From the NCBI GenBank assembly GCA_018873225.1, contig JAEILZ010000004.1, positions 1,674,001-1,738,000 on the forward strand: a stretch of 64,000 nt of DNA, written 5' to 3'. The notes under the pieces were generated by a model that saw only the letters and a program-made list of their open reading frames with translations, ran no database searches and had not been told where the DNA came from. A program made the position numbers and the translations under genes. Numbering within the stretch: position 1 is the stretch's first letter; each line of letters starts with the position of its first letter. Below, piece by piece: positions 43,401-53,869 of the stretch. The DNA comes from [Phialemoniopsis] sp. UDSM-2020 (taxonomy: Eukaryota > Ascomycota > Sordariomycetes > Thyridiales > Thyridiaceae).

Positions 43401-43954
43401 AGTCCTCGGAAACAGGTTCAGCCACCGCGACCGCCCCGCCGGGTGAAGACGAGGAGGAGGAGCTGCTCGGCATGATCCTCACCATCCGCAACAAGGTCAA
43501 CGGCGCCTACGTCAAGCGGCCCGAGCACTTCACAAAGGGCTCGTCGTGGGTCGTCGAGTACGCCATCGAGGACATCGAGCCGCGCCGCGCCTCGCTGCTC
43601 TACGCCCAGATCAAGGCCCGCCGCAAGGGCCACCTGGGGCCGGACCGCAAGAGCGCCTCCTCCAAGGGCGCCTGGGACCGCAGCTTCGTCCGCAAGCTGC
43701 AGGAGTTCAGCCAGCGGGGCCGCCGGTTCCGCAGGCGCGAGGACGCGTCGGCCCGCGACAGGCAAGTGCACGTGTACGGCCGCGAGGGCGAGGAGCTCAA
43801 GTGGGGGGACGTGTTCCAGGAGTCGGCCGCCTCGGCCGAGCGCGAGGAACAGCTGCCGCTCAGGAAGTTGCCCGGGGCGGGGGACCGTAGGGTCCCCAAG
43901 TCGGCCGGCAAGGACGACGCGAAGATATGGTGGGACAACGAGAAAGTATGGTGA
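40454..43954 (+). CDS. PET127: Mitochondrial RNA-processing protein Pet127
   Basis: Single exon, 1166 residues from the ATG at 40454; the frame extends four codons upstream only to a GTG. Pet127 is a membrane-associated mitochondrial factor for 5' processing and turnover of mitochondrial RNAs. Residues 1-50 form a presequence (MLQLSAPGARIARPSYICTS). Residues 60-270 are Ser/Lys/Thr-rich. The conserved domain spans about 283-632: GLDRALFNPGVYHLQDPRSR, YNFDPYLASIMPI, TSSMTSTLAHFHYLLSAWRP, MRAPSAAFLHWKDGTYAID, YHYTTLGDFMMRSQLDAYD, VRMGRMDGIFVAFHNTQRIFGFQYI. Next is an acidic Ser/Glu-rich region (about 650-995), then a basic C-terminal block about 1000-1166. Yeast Pet127 is about 800 residues, so the acidic part is lineage-specific. 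The 3' 500 bp are markedly GC-rich. Confidence 0.92.
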   Translation: MLQLSAPGARIARPSYICTSCRVAAAQTTRPPQTWATPASYRSYATEDSAESKSSDTSESKTKDRPTQSRRAAKRPRTQTTRASPGTSKKQLKIWQETLDVLKSLQGARDLPGSSSVTNKGSSKDEPSPDLASASTPTEEVHKQARTLKEQFRALEKKPLDKGSNELQVQMLAGALDLLKDVLSSKKPSTPKTKTSSAKLKGKEDQDAASNEEETSSSAKKGSKSRPKKTESKKPEVKRISIKQSTVASSPLRSRFKVEKVNSNHLHLSPIDRAQPPVPRLQYGLDRALFNPGVYHLQDPRSRVYNFDPYLASIMPIHEFDFNALKQYITSSKDNQLISIAAEHKKKYTGSTSSMTSTLAHFHYLLSAWRPINPAHTSRSFEPESYNFTNIMRAPSAAFLHWKDGTYAIDADKEYDSANILSMLGKSMEKLLTLPKDDFEKYRVSKSHELTEEEKNADEAYHYTTLGDFMMRSQLDAYDPRVPGSGMFDLKTRAVVSIRMDARDFQNGLGYEIRSRIGQWESFEREYFDMIRSAFLKYSLQVRMGRMDGIFVAFHNTQRIFGFQYISINEMDLALHGIEDRSLGDREFKLSLHLLNQVLDRATAKYPGRSLRLHIETRPSVDSPFMYIFAKPVTDKEISDIQNANKAEVEAFERDMMGMNNAIESDPEASDEAEESSAEAEEIVEPETEDDEMQSQNVWEKIRLKVEEATENEALGVALVRETIEDALEHSGLLVARSPEESNRYVDALLEAVTSPDTTTVAENIQKSSMEEVEGVEKDSEGAEHSVESAEAVKPEVESPQLEESSTGENLSATEGLPTEVMDESPAQALDQTPEREVASTTVEEASETSDLASSKASATKLSLKDLILKLAAQVEVAPQDKPSEAENEKWILDSETDSPKNKRFERILSQLMATSKDSSAQIAEHAKSSSETVEETTESKSEAGANTEATASAPEPSTASATEAEAASESTSPTEHDATAAESSETGSATATAPPGEDEEEELLGMILTIRNKVNGAYVKRPEHFTKGSSWVVEYAIEDIEPRRASLLYAQIKARRKGHLGPDRKSASSKGAWDRSFVRKLQEFSQRGRRFRRREDASARDRQVHVYGREGEELKWGDVFQESAASAEREEQLPLRKLPGAGDRRVPKSAGKDDAKIWWDNEKVW

Positions 43955-44570
43955 GACTGCAAGTTATGAGAGATTGTACGATGGAACTGAGCGTGAGATA
44001 TCTCGTGTGAAGGCGACCAATCCTACCGGGCCAACACTCAGGAACCCCTTGTGCGGCAAGAGAGGTCGTGAATTATGTATTATAAGTACGATTGTAAAGA
44101 TACCAAGAGCGTGGAGATGGTTTTGTACAACACTTTTCACCGATCAATAATAACCCCCTTTTTTTTTAAACGATTCTAGTCGTGCTAGAATGGATTATCG
44201 TTTTGTAGACTGCACTGCAACGAGAAATGGGTTCTGGCCATTTGATGAAACTTCGTGTATCATTAACACCATGACTATGCTCAAGAAGCTATCTCAACTC
44301 ATTATCAGCTCCCTTACTTTTGCTTCCCATCCTTAATTTTGTCTAATCACAGACCCAGTTTATGGGTTGTTTCAATCTCTCCGCGTAACCTAGGGGGTAT
44401 GAATGAAGGCCGTCTATATAATTCGGCCACACAGCACGCGCATGTCCCAGCGAGTTGCACTGTCCGCTCGTGTCTCACGATGACAGTCCCCGCCATGTCT
44501 TGAGTAAGGTCAAGTAGGCTGCAATCCAACGAGAAAAAAAGTAACGCTATCACGCAGGTCCAACACTCCA
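43955..44570. other. Convergent intergenic, PET127 / malic enzyme
   Basis: 616 bp between two stop codons. AT-rich with a poly-T run near 44158-44168 that could serve termination or polyadenylation. No gene. Confidence 0.55.
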
Positions 44571-47465
44571 CTAGATGTGGGCGTGAGGGTGCATCTCAGG
44601 GGCAGGGTCGTAGATGCGCTGCCTGATAAACTTGGTCAGGGCGACATCTCCCCACTCTTCCCACTCCTGCCATTGAGCCTCGGGCAGTTGGCTGACGCCG
44701 TCCCTCCTTGCGGCCTTCATGACTTCTCTAGCCACAATGACGCTCGCCTCACGCACACGCTCAATGCGAGGGTAGATCAGACCCTTGTGGAGCTCGTCTG
44801 CGTTGAGACAGTTGGCGAGGGCCTCGGCCGACGTGTAGATCATGTCGTCGGTGACCCTGGATGCCTTGGCCAGGATGGCACCGAGACCAATACCGGGGAA
44901 GACGTAGACGTTGTTGCCCTGGTTCGGGTGGTAGGTGATGGCCTGGTCGGCTGCCTTGACGGTGTATGAGGAGAAGGGGGAGCCGGAAGCGAAGATGGCG
45001 GTACCCTCAGTCCAGTTGATGGCCTGCTCGAAAGTGCACTCGGCCTTGATCAGAGGGTTGCTGAGGGGGAAGAGAATGGGGCGGCGGCCAAGACCTCCAG
45101 CATCGACGGAGGCCTTGAGGGCGCGGACCACCGACTCGGTGAAAACGCCAAAGGTGGCAGTGAGGCCAACCAGCGCAGAAGGCTTAACGTACTCAATGAC
45201 CTCCTCCAGGGAGCGGAATTGGCGGCCGTTGTTGTCCGTCCGGGCAAAGTACTTCTTGTGCTCGGCCAGCTTGTCGCCACGATCCCGGGTCACGAGACCC
45301 TTGGTATCAACCAGCCAGAATTTGTCCTTGGCGGCCTGCTCTGACAGACCACGGCGAGTGTAGTACTCGACAAGCTGCTTGGCGACACCGACACCTGCAG
45401 ATCCAGCACCCATGAAGACCAGGCGTTGCTCTTCCAGGGGAACGCCAGACAGGTTGACAGCACCAATATAGCTACAACATGTCAGAAAGTGTTTTCAATA
45501 GATAGTCAAAAGAGTGGTGTGATGGCTTACCCTCCCAGAACAACGGCACCAGTTCCCTGGATGTCGTCGTTGAAGCACTTGTACTTATTACGGTACTTGT
45601 CGAGGTAGTTGAAGGCCTTTTCACTCTCGAAGTCCTCAAACTGGACCACCATGTTGGGGAAGACATCGGTGGCAGCCTCCATGAACTCGTCCATGAACTC
45701 CTCCTGCTCGGCCACAGAGATACGCTTGGAGCGCAGACCAAGGTAGAGAGGGTCCTTCAGGTTGGACTCGTTGGCGGTACCACAGTCCAGGACAATGGGC
45801 AGGGTTTTCTCAGGGTGGATACCAGCAGCCGCAGTGTACAAGGCCAGCTTGCCAATCTAGTGTCACGTATTAGCATGAACGCCTGTCATTCTCCGTCACG
45901 TTGCACAGTCAAAAGAACTTACGGGAATGCCAACACCGTTCACACCCAAGTCACCCAGACCTAGGATTCGGGAGCCATCGGTGACAACGCAGATCTCGGG
46001 GGCAGCGTGGGGCCAATTCCTCAGAATAGTGCGGATGCTCTTACGCTGCTTGATGGAGATGTACAGGGCCTCTGGGCGCGTGTAGAGGGTAGAATATTGC
46101 AGGCAAACATCACCAATAGTGGGAGTGTAGACCAAAGGCATGAGCTCGCGGGCGTTGTCCATGAGCAGGCGGTAGAAGAGGTCGACGTTCTCATGCTTGA
46201 TGGTCGAGAGATACAGGTACTTGTCAATGTTTGTTTGACGAGACCTGATCATCTTCATGGAGCGCTCGCACTGGGTGTTGACATTCTCCATGACATGAGG
46301 CAGCAGGCCAGTCAGGTTCTTCGTGACACGCTCCTCGGGAGTGAAAGCAAGGCCTGGGTTGGGGTTTGAGTGTTAGTTCATCTTGGGCTAAGGAGACAGT
46401 GGGTGTGCAGTGTACTGAGTCAGGTGTGCACATGTTACAACACGATACAGGACAATGAAAGAGATTCTGACAACCAAAAATCACCACAAAAAAAGGATAG
46501 GAAAAAAAAAAAAAAAAAAAAAAGAACCAACCTTTGTTCCATAGAGGTTCCCTCAGGACCTGGTAGCCCAAGGCCTGGTGCTTGGGGACGTACTCGGTGG
46601 TAGACATTTGTTGAACTTCTCCGTAGGAGTTTGAAGCGTAACCGCGAAGCTGATCAAGGGACTGGGCCTTCATGGCTTCTTCAATGGCAAAGATGTCTAC
46701 GGAGGACATTGGGTTGAAGCTAGAAATGCGACGGCTCGAGGAAATGGACATGCGCTTGTTAGTTATAGACGTCTGCGATGATCGGCCAGACGCTACTGAG
46801 GCGGCGGATGGGGAGGTAGACCGAGGAGTAGACACGTCAGAACTGCTAGTGCTGAATGTATACGCCGACGCCATTGGCACCGTCGATTGTGGAATGGAGA
46901 AAGATGGGGTAGAAGAGGGTGCGGAGGAAGACGGGAGAGATGAGCCAGAGGAATTGGAATTAGTCAAGCACCATGTACGACTAGTGGAGAAAGATGGCGG
47001 TAGTGGTGGTGGTTGCGAGCGGCGGAGGATGTTGAGGGGCTTTTTATGAGGATGAGGATGAGTAGTCTGACTGGAACCAGCAGCAGCAGCAACAACAGGA
47101 GAAAAAGAAGAACGAGATGGTGGAGAAGCAGACGACAACAACAACGAGGAACGAGGAGGATGATAAGTAGTACAGTCCAAGCAAAACGAGGAGGAAACAG
47201 GGATGACTCGAGGCGAAACAGGAGAGGCAGAAACAGAATCAGATGCCAAAGACGAGTAACAACGTGATGGCGATATTGATGCGCAAATCGACTTAGACGA
47301 CGACGAGTGGTACGCCAACACACGAGCCTGAACCGGACCGGGTCTGCTGCCACTAAGGCTACGAGTAGCGGGTCGCCCTAGCGTGCTTAGTACGTTGCGG
47401 AGAGCAGGAGCAGGGGCCCCTGCAAGGCACGCCGACCGGCTCCAGGTACTGAGACTTTTCCCCAT
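44571..47465 (-). CDS. MAE1: Malic enzyme (probably NAD-dependent, mitochondrial) with long N-terminal extension
   Basis: Oxidative decarboxylation of malate to pyruvate. Exons 47465-46532, 46353-45923, 45856-45531, 45471-44571; 863 residues from the first ATG. N-terminal MGKSLSTWSRSACLAGAPAP...RNVLSTLGRPATRSL is a good mitochondrial presequence. Residues 30-260 are Ser/Pro-rich and low complexity. The enzyme proper starts about residue 285: GYQVLREPLWNKGLAFTPEE, VYTPTIGDVCLQYS, NWPHAAPEICVVTDGSRILGLGDLG, metal site VQFEDFESEKAF and CFNDDIQGTGAVVLGGY, nucleotide site FMGAGSAGVGVAKQL, then LSNPLIKAECTFEQAINWTEG and FPGIGLGAI. Typical fungal enzymes have about 600-670 residues. Intron 1 begins GTTGGT then a 22-nt T tract. 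In-frame methionines at 46727 (MSSVDIF) and 46604 (MSTTEY) could give a cytosolic form. Cofactor preference is inferred. Confidence 0.92.
46502..46523 (+). repeat. 22-nt poly-A (poly-T in malic enzyme intron 1)
   Basis: Homopolymer inside intron 1, beginning 8 nt downstream of the 5' splice site on the transcribed strand. U-rich sequence just after a donor is known to help U1 recruitment in fungi. Length likely varies between isolates. Confidence 0.8.
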
Positions 47466-49441
47466 CGAGAAATACCTGTGAGATGACTCTGCACTTCTTG
47501 GTACCCTCTTCTTCGGGTCCTCTTTCGGACTTGTTTTCGCTGCCTCTGGGCCCAGTCGGGATCGTTCCCCGTAGGCGATGGTCTGCAAGACGAAAAAAAA
47601 AGTCTTCTGTTAGCCCTGCCATGCCTTTGTTGGGCTTCTCCTGTAACATCAAGGGGTCCTTCTTACAGGCGGTTTCGGCCCCCGTTTCACAAAAAAAGTG
47701 ACAGCCCAGGAAGTTTTCCAAGCAAGGTCCCTTGTCACTCTCCGGTGATGAAGATGGACAAAGAGGGGGAAGCGTGCCGTAAAATCCCGTTAGAGGTACC
47801 AATACCTCAACCACACAATAGGTTAAAGCTGCTTTGCGCACACGACTTGGCTTTTTTGGAGTAGGGGCCGGTATGCGTGTTTCGGAGGGCGGGAATGCAG
47901 CGTGAAGTCAAGCAGGTGTAAGGTTCAATGTTGGGGAAGATGCCGGAGTACCGTAGAGAGGTAGCACTGTCTGTCAATGACTGATAGATACCTTGCCGAA
48001 CTGGGCTTCGCGTGACAGGCCTCCGGGCAGAATGCTATCGTAGTCGTTTTGATGCTTCCAAGAGAAAGAAATTGAAGGATACTGGTGGGTTTGTGGTTGT
48101 TATTTTTTGTGGTTTGCGAACATCACGGATCTCATTTGATTTTTGCATCCCCTTTGCGATGCTGCTCAAGGGCTGTGAGCTCCGTTCACGGCGCTGTTGC
48201 CCCGGCTCCGTGACATTTTTTCTTATTGATGACTCCTTCCTGAATCGCAGGCCCATCCCTTTGTTGGGTCCGATTGACTACGGTGTGGATCTGCAAGGCT
48301 TCAGAGATAGAGGAGGGAGGTACTTATTAGTGGCATGCTCAAATCACTTTCGTTTACAAATTCATCCATGTATGTACAGCAGTAAGCAGGTTGTCGTCGG
48401 TTGGCGAGAGACTCCTCTGACTTGTCCTGCAAGCGGTACTACAAGACTCGAACGAACGCCGAAGATAAGCTGCTGGTCCGAGAGCAATGCCACAGGGCGA
48501 GACCTCGAAAAGCCATTTGGACTTTTGTGTTGCGATTTACGGACAAGACGGGGAGTAACTTGCACCCTATCCCAAGCCAGACAATGTTGAACCTTGTCCC
48601 TTATTTTTCTCTGCGGTCCACTTGAACGCCCCGACCATGACCGATCTCCGGCGGCCCCAGCACGCCGGTCTTTCAAGGGTCATACGCCGCAAACCCACGG
48701 AAATTGCCCGGAGCGTTCCTTGTCCCTGCTGAATGGTGCTACCGGAGACTCAGCAGTAGTAAGACGGTGTATTATTTATTACGGACTTGTATCTTAGGTT
48801 GTTCTGTGTCGATTTCCGTTGAGCATGACTGTCCAAGTATACACCGATTGGTCGTCGACTGCATTGCTCGGGGCTGGGCGGTGACTCTTTTCAAGGAGGG
48901 GGGTCTGGAACAGTCCTCAAGACGGGTGCCAGCCGAGCCAGAGCTAAGCTCAGGGAATCCGCATACCTGGCGGTAGTTGTCCAATTAGCGGAACCCTAAT
49001 ATGATAGCGACCCTCCTTGATGGGACAGAGGCTGTGACAGCGTCCCGAACCGTGGGTACCAGGGCAGCTGAGCCAGCAGGGCGTTTGTGCTGGTACTTCC
49101 GTAAACTTGCGAGCGTTGGGCTCCAGCCTCCAGGGATCGGCTTCCGGAAAGATGCTGGGCTCGTGGACTGCTGGGATCAGGGCACCACGCAGCAAAAGAC
49201 TCCACCTCGTTCTCCCCTGAGCGAGGGACCACACACCCAGGAGGCTAAGAGCATACCCGACCCGTCAGATATCCTAACCTACCTTGGTATCCTATCCCCC
49301 CGACGGAGGAGGACCCGCAGGCAAGCTACTGATGTGCCGGCAGCTTTGCATGGCGCTTCTGGAACGTGGGCGATCTCTGCTGACGAGTGCAACGCAACGG
49401 CCAACGGGCAGGGCGTAAAATGTTGGGGAGGGAGGGGGAAG

Positions 49442-49800
49442 CTATCTCATGTTGTCATCGTCCAGGGCATCATTCAAGACTTCGTCTAAGCCATCGATAA
49501 CCGGCTGGGGTGCTGTAATAGTTACCCCGTATACATCTTGTACAGCACGCCAGGCTTGTTGACGCGCAGCTTGATCAGCGCCGCTCTCAACCACTTCCTG
49601 GCTAGGGGACCTAGACAAGGAGGCCAAGAAGCCAAACATTCATCAACAAGGCAGACCCGCCTCAATCTCTTCACGACAGGGCTTGCTTCTTGCGGCTGCA
49701 TGGAGCTGTCGGGCAATGTCGGAAGACTTGGTCGCAAGGGTCGGCTCCACGGAAGCTGCAGCTAGGGCCATTGTCCAATCGCAGGGCATCGCGACCCCGA
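49442..49800 (-). pseudogene. Coding-like fragment interrupted by two adjacent stops
   Basis: Reading the minus strand from about 49770, one frame gives protein-like sequence (SSDIARQLHAAARSKPC), then TGA TGA, then continues in the same frame to 49442 (SQEVVESGADQAARQQAWRA; DGLDEVLNDALDDDNMR). The amphipathic and acidic composition looks more like real protein than the surrounding frames. A small intron (GTCTGC to GTCTAG) could remove the stops, but its donor is poor. No family recognised; it may be a decayed gene or transposon piece, or chance. Confidence 0.2.
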
Positions 49801-52800
49801 TTTGGGTAAGCGGGCACTGCGGGCCAGAACCATGGTTGGGGAAAGGGGTCCACAACCAAATAGCTCCTGGGCATTTTGATGAAACTTTGGCACAAAAGGG
49901 CAAATGTTGAAACTGGTCGGGCACGAAGGGGAAATAGGATCTGGGATGCGATCGCCACTTCCATAGAATGGATGGATTGCTGTGAGTAAAAGAAAAACAA
50001 GGGCAAGGGCAATGGAGATGAAGAGGCAACCTCAGTGCATGCTGATGGTCCGAATCAGGAGATTGGACCGACCCTTCCAGAAGTTCCCCTGCCATGCGAT
50101 CGTCTGAAACGGAATGCAAAAGGTCGTTCAGTCGATCATCTGTACGAAGTAGTTACGAAGGTACATAGTTACGGCTCCACCGGCCTCAAACAACTTTCAG
50201 GCAGAAAGAGTCACCGTAGACGCTATCGAGCATTTGATATCCACTCCAGGATTTGATGCCAACGAGCTAGACAAGCAAGTCCAGACTCTAGCATTGTCGG
50301 GAATTCGCCAATTCGCCATCACAACTTCCCGAAGGGGTGCGAGAATCATTGGTGTTTCTTCAGCTCGCTCCAGTCGACTCGATGTGCTGCGGTACCTCGA
50401 CGGTGCTCCCTCGTGCCTCTCCGGAAGTTCCCCACAGGAAAGGGATACAGAGCCACGACTGAAAGGGTCCCAAAGCATGTGCCGTTCCGCAGGTACTGAA
50501 CGGGTTGCACATGCTTCATTGAACGGTTAGCCAAATCCAGGCCTAACTCGCCGATGGGTGCGCGAAGCATGTGGTTCTTAGCGATGATCGCCCGCCTCAA
50601 TGGTGACTACACCCTTATCTGGCCGCCTGGGCCCTCGAGGTTCGGAACTTCAGAATCATCCCCTTAGAGATGCCGACAAATCGTCAAGTCGTAGTGGCAA
50701 CCGTTGGATCTGGACTCACACAATACACGGGAAGCATGACTGCAACATTGACCGTTCATGCAAGATCTCCTCCCGCCCCACCATCTTCGTCTAACCCGAC
50801 CCAAGACTCTGTCCCGGCCTTGTTTGAGCTTTGCTGTCCATGTCAAGCACATGCATGGCTTTTTCGTCTTTGCAAAGATCAGATCGACGTATACTGCTTC
50901 CGCATAATTCCTCTAGTGTGTTGATCTAAAGAGCATGTGAATAAGTGTCAAGGATGACCCGGGCTCGAGACGCCCATGGCAAGTACCACTACATTCCGAT
51001 ACCTTCGTAGGTTCGGACGACTTGGACAGATACGACAAAAGCTCTAGGCAGAGCAACAAGAGACAATGCTTTCAAAGGAAAGCGGTGGTTCTAGACCTAT
51101 TAGTCGCCGGCTCTGTCGAAGCTACGCATCTCTCAGCAAAACCCACCATCAACATCCATCTCAATATCAGCAGGGCAATTTGGCCCTTCACCACATGTCA
51201 TTGTCTCATGGCTTTTATGTTTCTACTGGTACATCATTCATCAACTCGATGCGCCTAAGTACGGGTATCTTTCAAGCTTGATTATTCAAGCCACGTTGTG
51301 CCACGGTAATACTTTGGGTATTACTTGGCATATCGTGAATACCATTGACAGCGGGCTGCGACATGTGCAGAACGACCACGGCGCCCCGGTTGCATGAGTC
51401 ACTAGGTCCGGCCACGAAAATGATACGGCTCTGGGTATGCAAGATGATCTCTAGATCTGATCTGACCTGATCTTGTATACACATGCACTCGAATTTAACT
51501 ATTCCAAGACGTTCCTGGTTCCCGCGGCTCCAGACCCCGCAATACGCTAGGGACAATGGGAGTTGTGGCCCCGGCCTTCACCTGTCATTCGGCCTCCGCC
51601 GGCTCAGCTCGGCTCCGGTTACCCGGCCCCTTCTTCCATCGCGTCTTCACCTCCAGTCACGTCCATTGCCGCCCACCGTTCGGCTCATCACACCACCATG
51701 TTGCTTTTCCCCGGATCTTCAAAAGATAAAAATAAAAGTATGGAGCTCTCCCCTTGTTTAGAGCGGCCGCCCATCCTAGTCAGAATCTCCATTTCTGTAG
51801 GGCTGGCATGTGCGTCAAACCCGCGATGACGCTATCCCCCTCCCCTCCCCCGGCCCCAGCTCATGTGGTGGTACACTCCGCCTTACTCCACCGGCCTGCC
51901 GGTGTGATTCGACGGCGCCTGGATGCTCTTACCTCGGATCACAAGTGTTTTCTTGGGTGCACCCAAGTAGCCGAGATGCCTTGCTCGCCGGGCCATGACT
52001 CATCGTGGGCACTTGGTCCACGCTTGTTGATGTAAAGCCATATGCAATTTGTCTCCTCCTGAATCTTTTCGTGTTCCGAGGAAGATCAGGCATCGTAATT
52101 GCATTGTTGTTGTTCTTCAGTCTAACCGAGGTAACTTCGTCCGCCATCCATCCCAGGCGCATTGTCAGTTTTTTGAGCACGCAACTCTGTCAACCATCAA
52201 TAGACTTCCTTAACACTCCCACGTGCTATTTTGCGGCTCCATGTTGACTTAGTCTGTGGGAGATCCGGTACATGATCGTCTTTCCGAGATTCACATCACA
52301 GAAAGGTCGAAACCTCTCTTTCATGTCACAAGCCTCGGCAACATACCTCGGGAGAATAGAGTATGACAAACATCGTCTATGGTGCCAAGTTCAGTAGTCA
52401 TCAATTCACCAAGTCCCATAAGTCAAGAGCTTGCTGGCAAGTGCTTTGTGTCCTGTCTCGGAGTCAGTGAAAGAAACAGTAGAGTTCCGTGTGTAGACCA
52501 CGATCCCTTTCCCTCTCTTGGCGATAATAGCACGGCTCCTTGACAAGAGCACATCAAGTTGGCCCTCACAGTCCAAGCAAACAAACTAGGTACTCTCATA
52601 AACACTATGGATGTAGGGGCAGATGCTGCAGAGCCTGCAAGTCTTCCGGCGCATGACTTGTGTGTCATATAGATTGCCCTTCCTTCTTTCTTCCTCTTCT
52701 CTTTTCTGTGTGACTTATTTCCTGTCAACGCATGGTATAGCCCTGGATCGTCAATATCGACCATGATCGTCTTTCCCCTGGTATCCTGAGAAGCTTGTGT

Positions 52801-53105
52801 AGTTGTGTTCTTTACCCGGTACATCATTGACTCCTTGCTGCCCTCTCAGGACTTGGGGGTCGATAATGAAGGTAGGAAATATCTCGAGACACCGTCCACT
52901 ATTGAGTTCGCTCGTAAGCTCCATTTAGGCCTTGCCGAGTCTCAAGTCATTGCCAGTTGCTGGACGATGTTCATGAAATCGAGCATATAACATTCTCCTG
53001 TAACTAGCAGTATCTACGACCACATGAATGGCAAAAGCCCACGTCTCTGGACGCAGCTGGTTGTAGCGACATGTTACGAAACCTACACCGACAACTTGAC
53101 AACGT

Positions 53106-53131
53106 CCATGATATCGATATCGATATCATGG
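53106..53131 (+). repeat. Perfect 26-bp palindrome
   Basis: CCATGATATCGAT followed by its exact reverse complement without a spacer, centred between 53118 and 53119; the core is an alternating GATATC/ATCGAT repeat. It lies in the gene-poor stretch about 740 bp downstream of the GAR-domain gene. Confidence 0.85.
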
Positions 53132-53725
53132 TCGGATCACCCTGATTGTCGAACGACCAATGAATTCGGTATAAACAGCTCTCAAACAGCAATTGACAAT
53201 ATATTCAGGAAAGTCTAGCTGTTATCCGCCCCTGGGCTCAGGGGACATGTCAACCATGATGGTGACAATGACTCAGATACTAGCGAAGTGCCTTATTCGA
53301 CGCTCGTGTGAGGATGTGCTGTTGAGCCTCATGATGAGCTTCGTAACGATGTAGCCACGACATGGCTGCCCTATCATTTAGATCATATCAACTACATGCT
53401 GACCACAGCCTGACCTTATTGACCTGGTGAGTTGGGTGGATGCAGTGAACCCTCCCACAAGGTAAACCGTCTTGATATCTGGTTTGACCTTCCTCAATAG
53501 CTCGCCGAGTTTCGTCCCTCAAAATCAGGGGCGAACATATGTAGGCAAGTTCATGAAGATCAACAGCGTTGAAGGATTATGGTATTTGATATTGATATCT
53601 GATATTCATCAACACTCGAAGGGTTGACATGAAGATGAAGAAACAATCGGGGTATTTCCATGACTTTGGTAGAAGACAATAATAAAGAAGGCACGAACCA
53701 ATACGGATGATTCTGCCTCCGCCAA

Positions 53726-53765
53726 AATAAATAAATAAAGGAAATGCTGTGCTGTGCTGTGCTGT
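53726..53765 (+). repeat. Short tandem repeats (AATA and TGCTG)
   Basis: An AATA tetramer run at about 53726-53738 is followed closely by four TGCTG pentamers at 53745-53764, about 105 bp beyond the stop codon of the GAR-domain gene. Microsatellites; no coding role. Confidence 0.7.
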
Positions 53766-53869
53766 TGCGAGGCTGGCTTCCAATGCGATGATCCTCCAAA
53801 TGCTAATTACGCTCAATAATCCCCTGCACACCGCCCAAGACGTACCTCTCTTTCCAGGGCTTCTGTTCC

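Larger units (their letters stand above)
47466..53869. other. 6.4-kb stretch without a convincing intact gene
   Basis: The largest gap in the window, between the malic enzyme start and the end of the GAR-domain gene. The first ~1 kb is malic enzyme promoter and leader. Open frames (48012-48590 plus, 49643-50119 minus, 51483-52035 plus, 52423-52827 minus) show no domain, signal peptide or consistent splice structure. A coding-like fragment lies at 49442-49800 (minus). There is also a perfect 26-bp palindrome (53106-53131) and short repeats at 53726-53765. No tRNA, rRNA or clear transposon ends recognised. Confidence 0.5.

Noticed and set aside
47466..47588. Upstream extension of the malic enzyme frame to 47588
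   Set aside because: The extension starts at TTG; the first ATG, with a good presequence, is at 47465.
48012..48590. 192-codon plus-strand open frame in the gene-poor stretch
   Set aside because: No motif; cysteine- and arginine-rich in an arbitrary pattern; no supporting intron structure.
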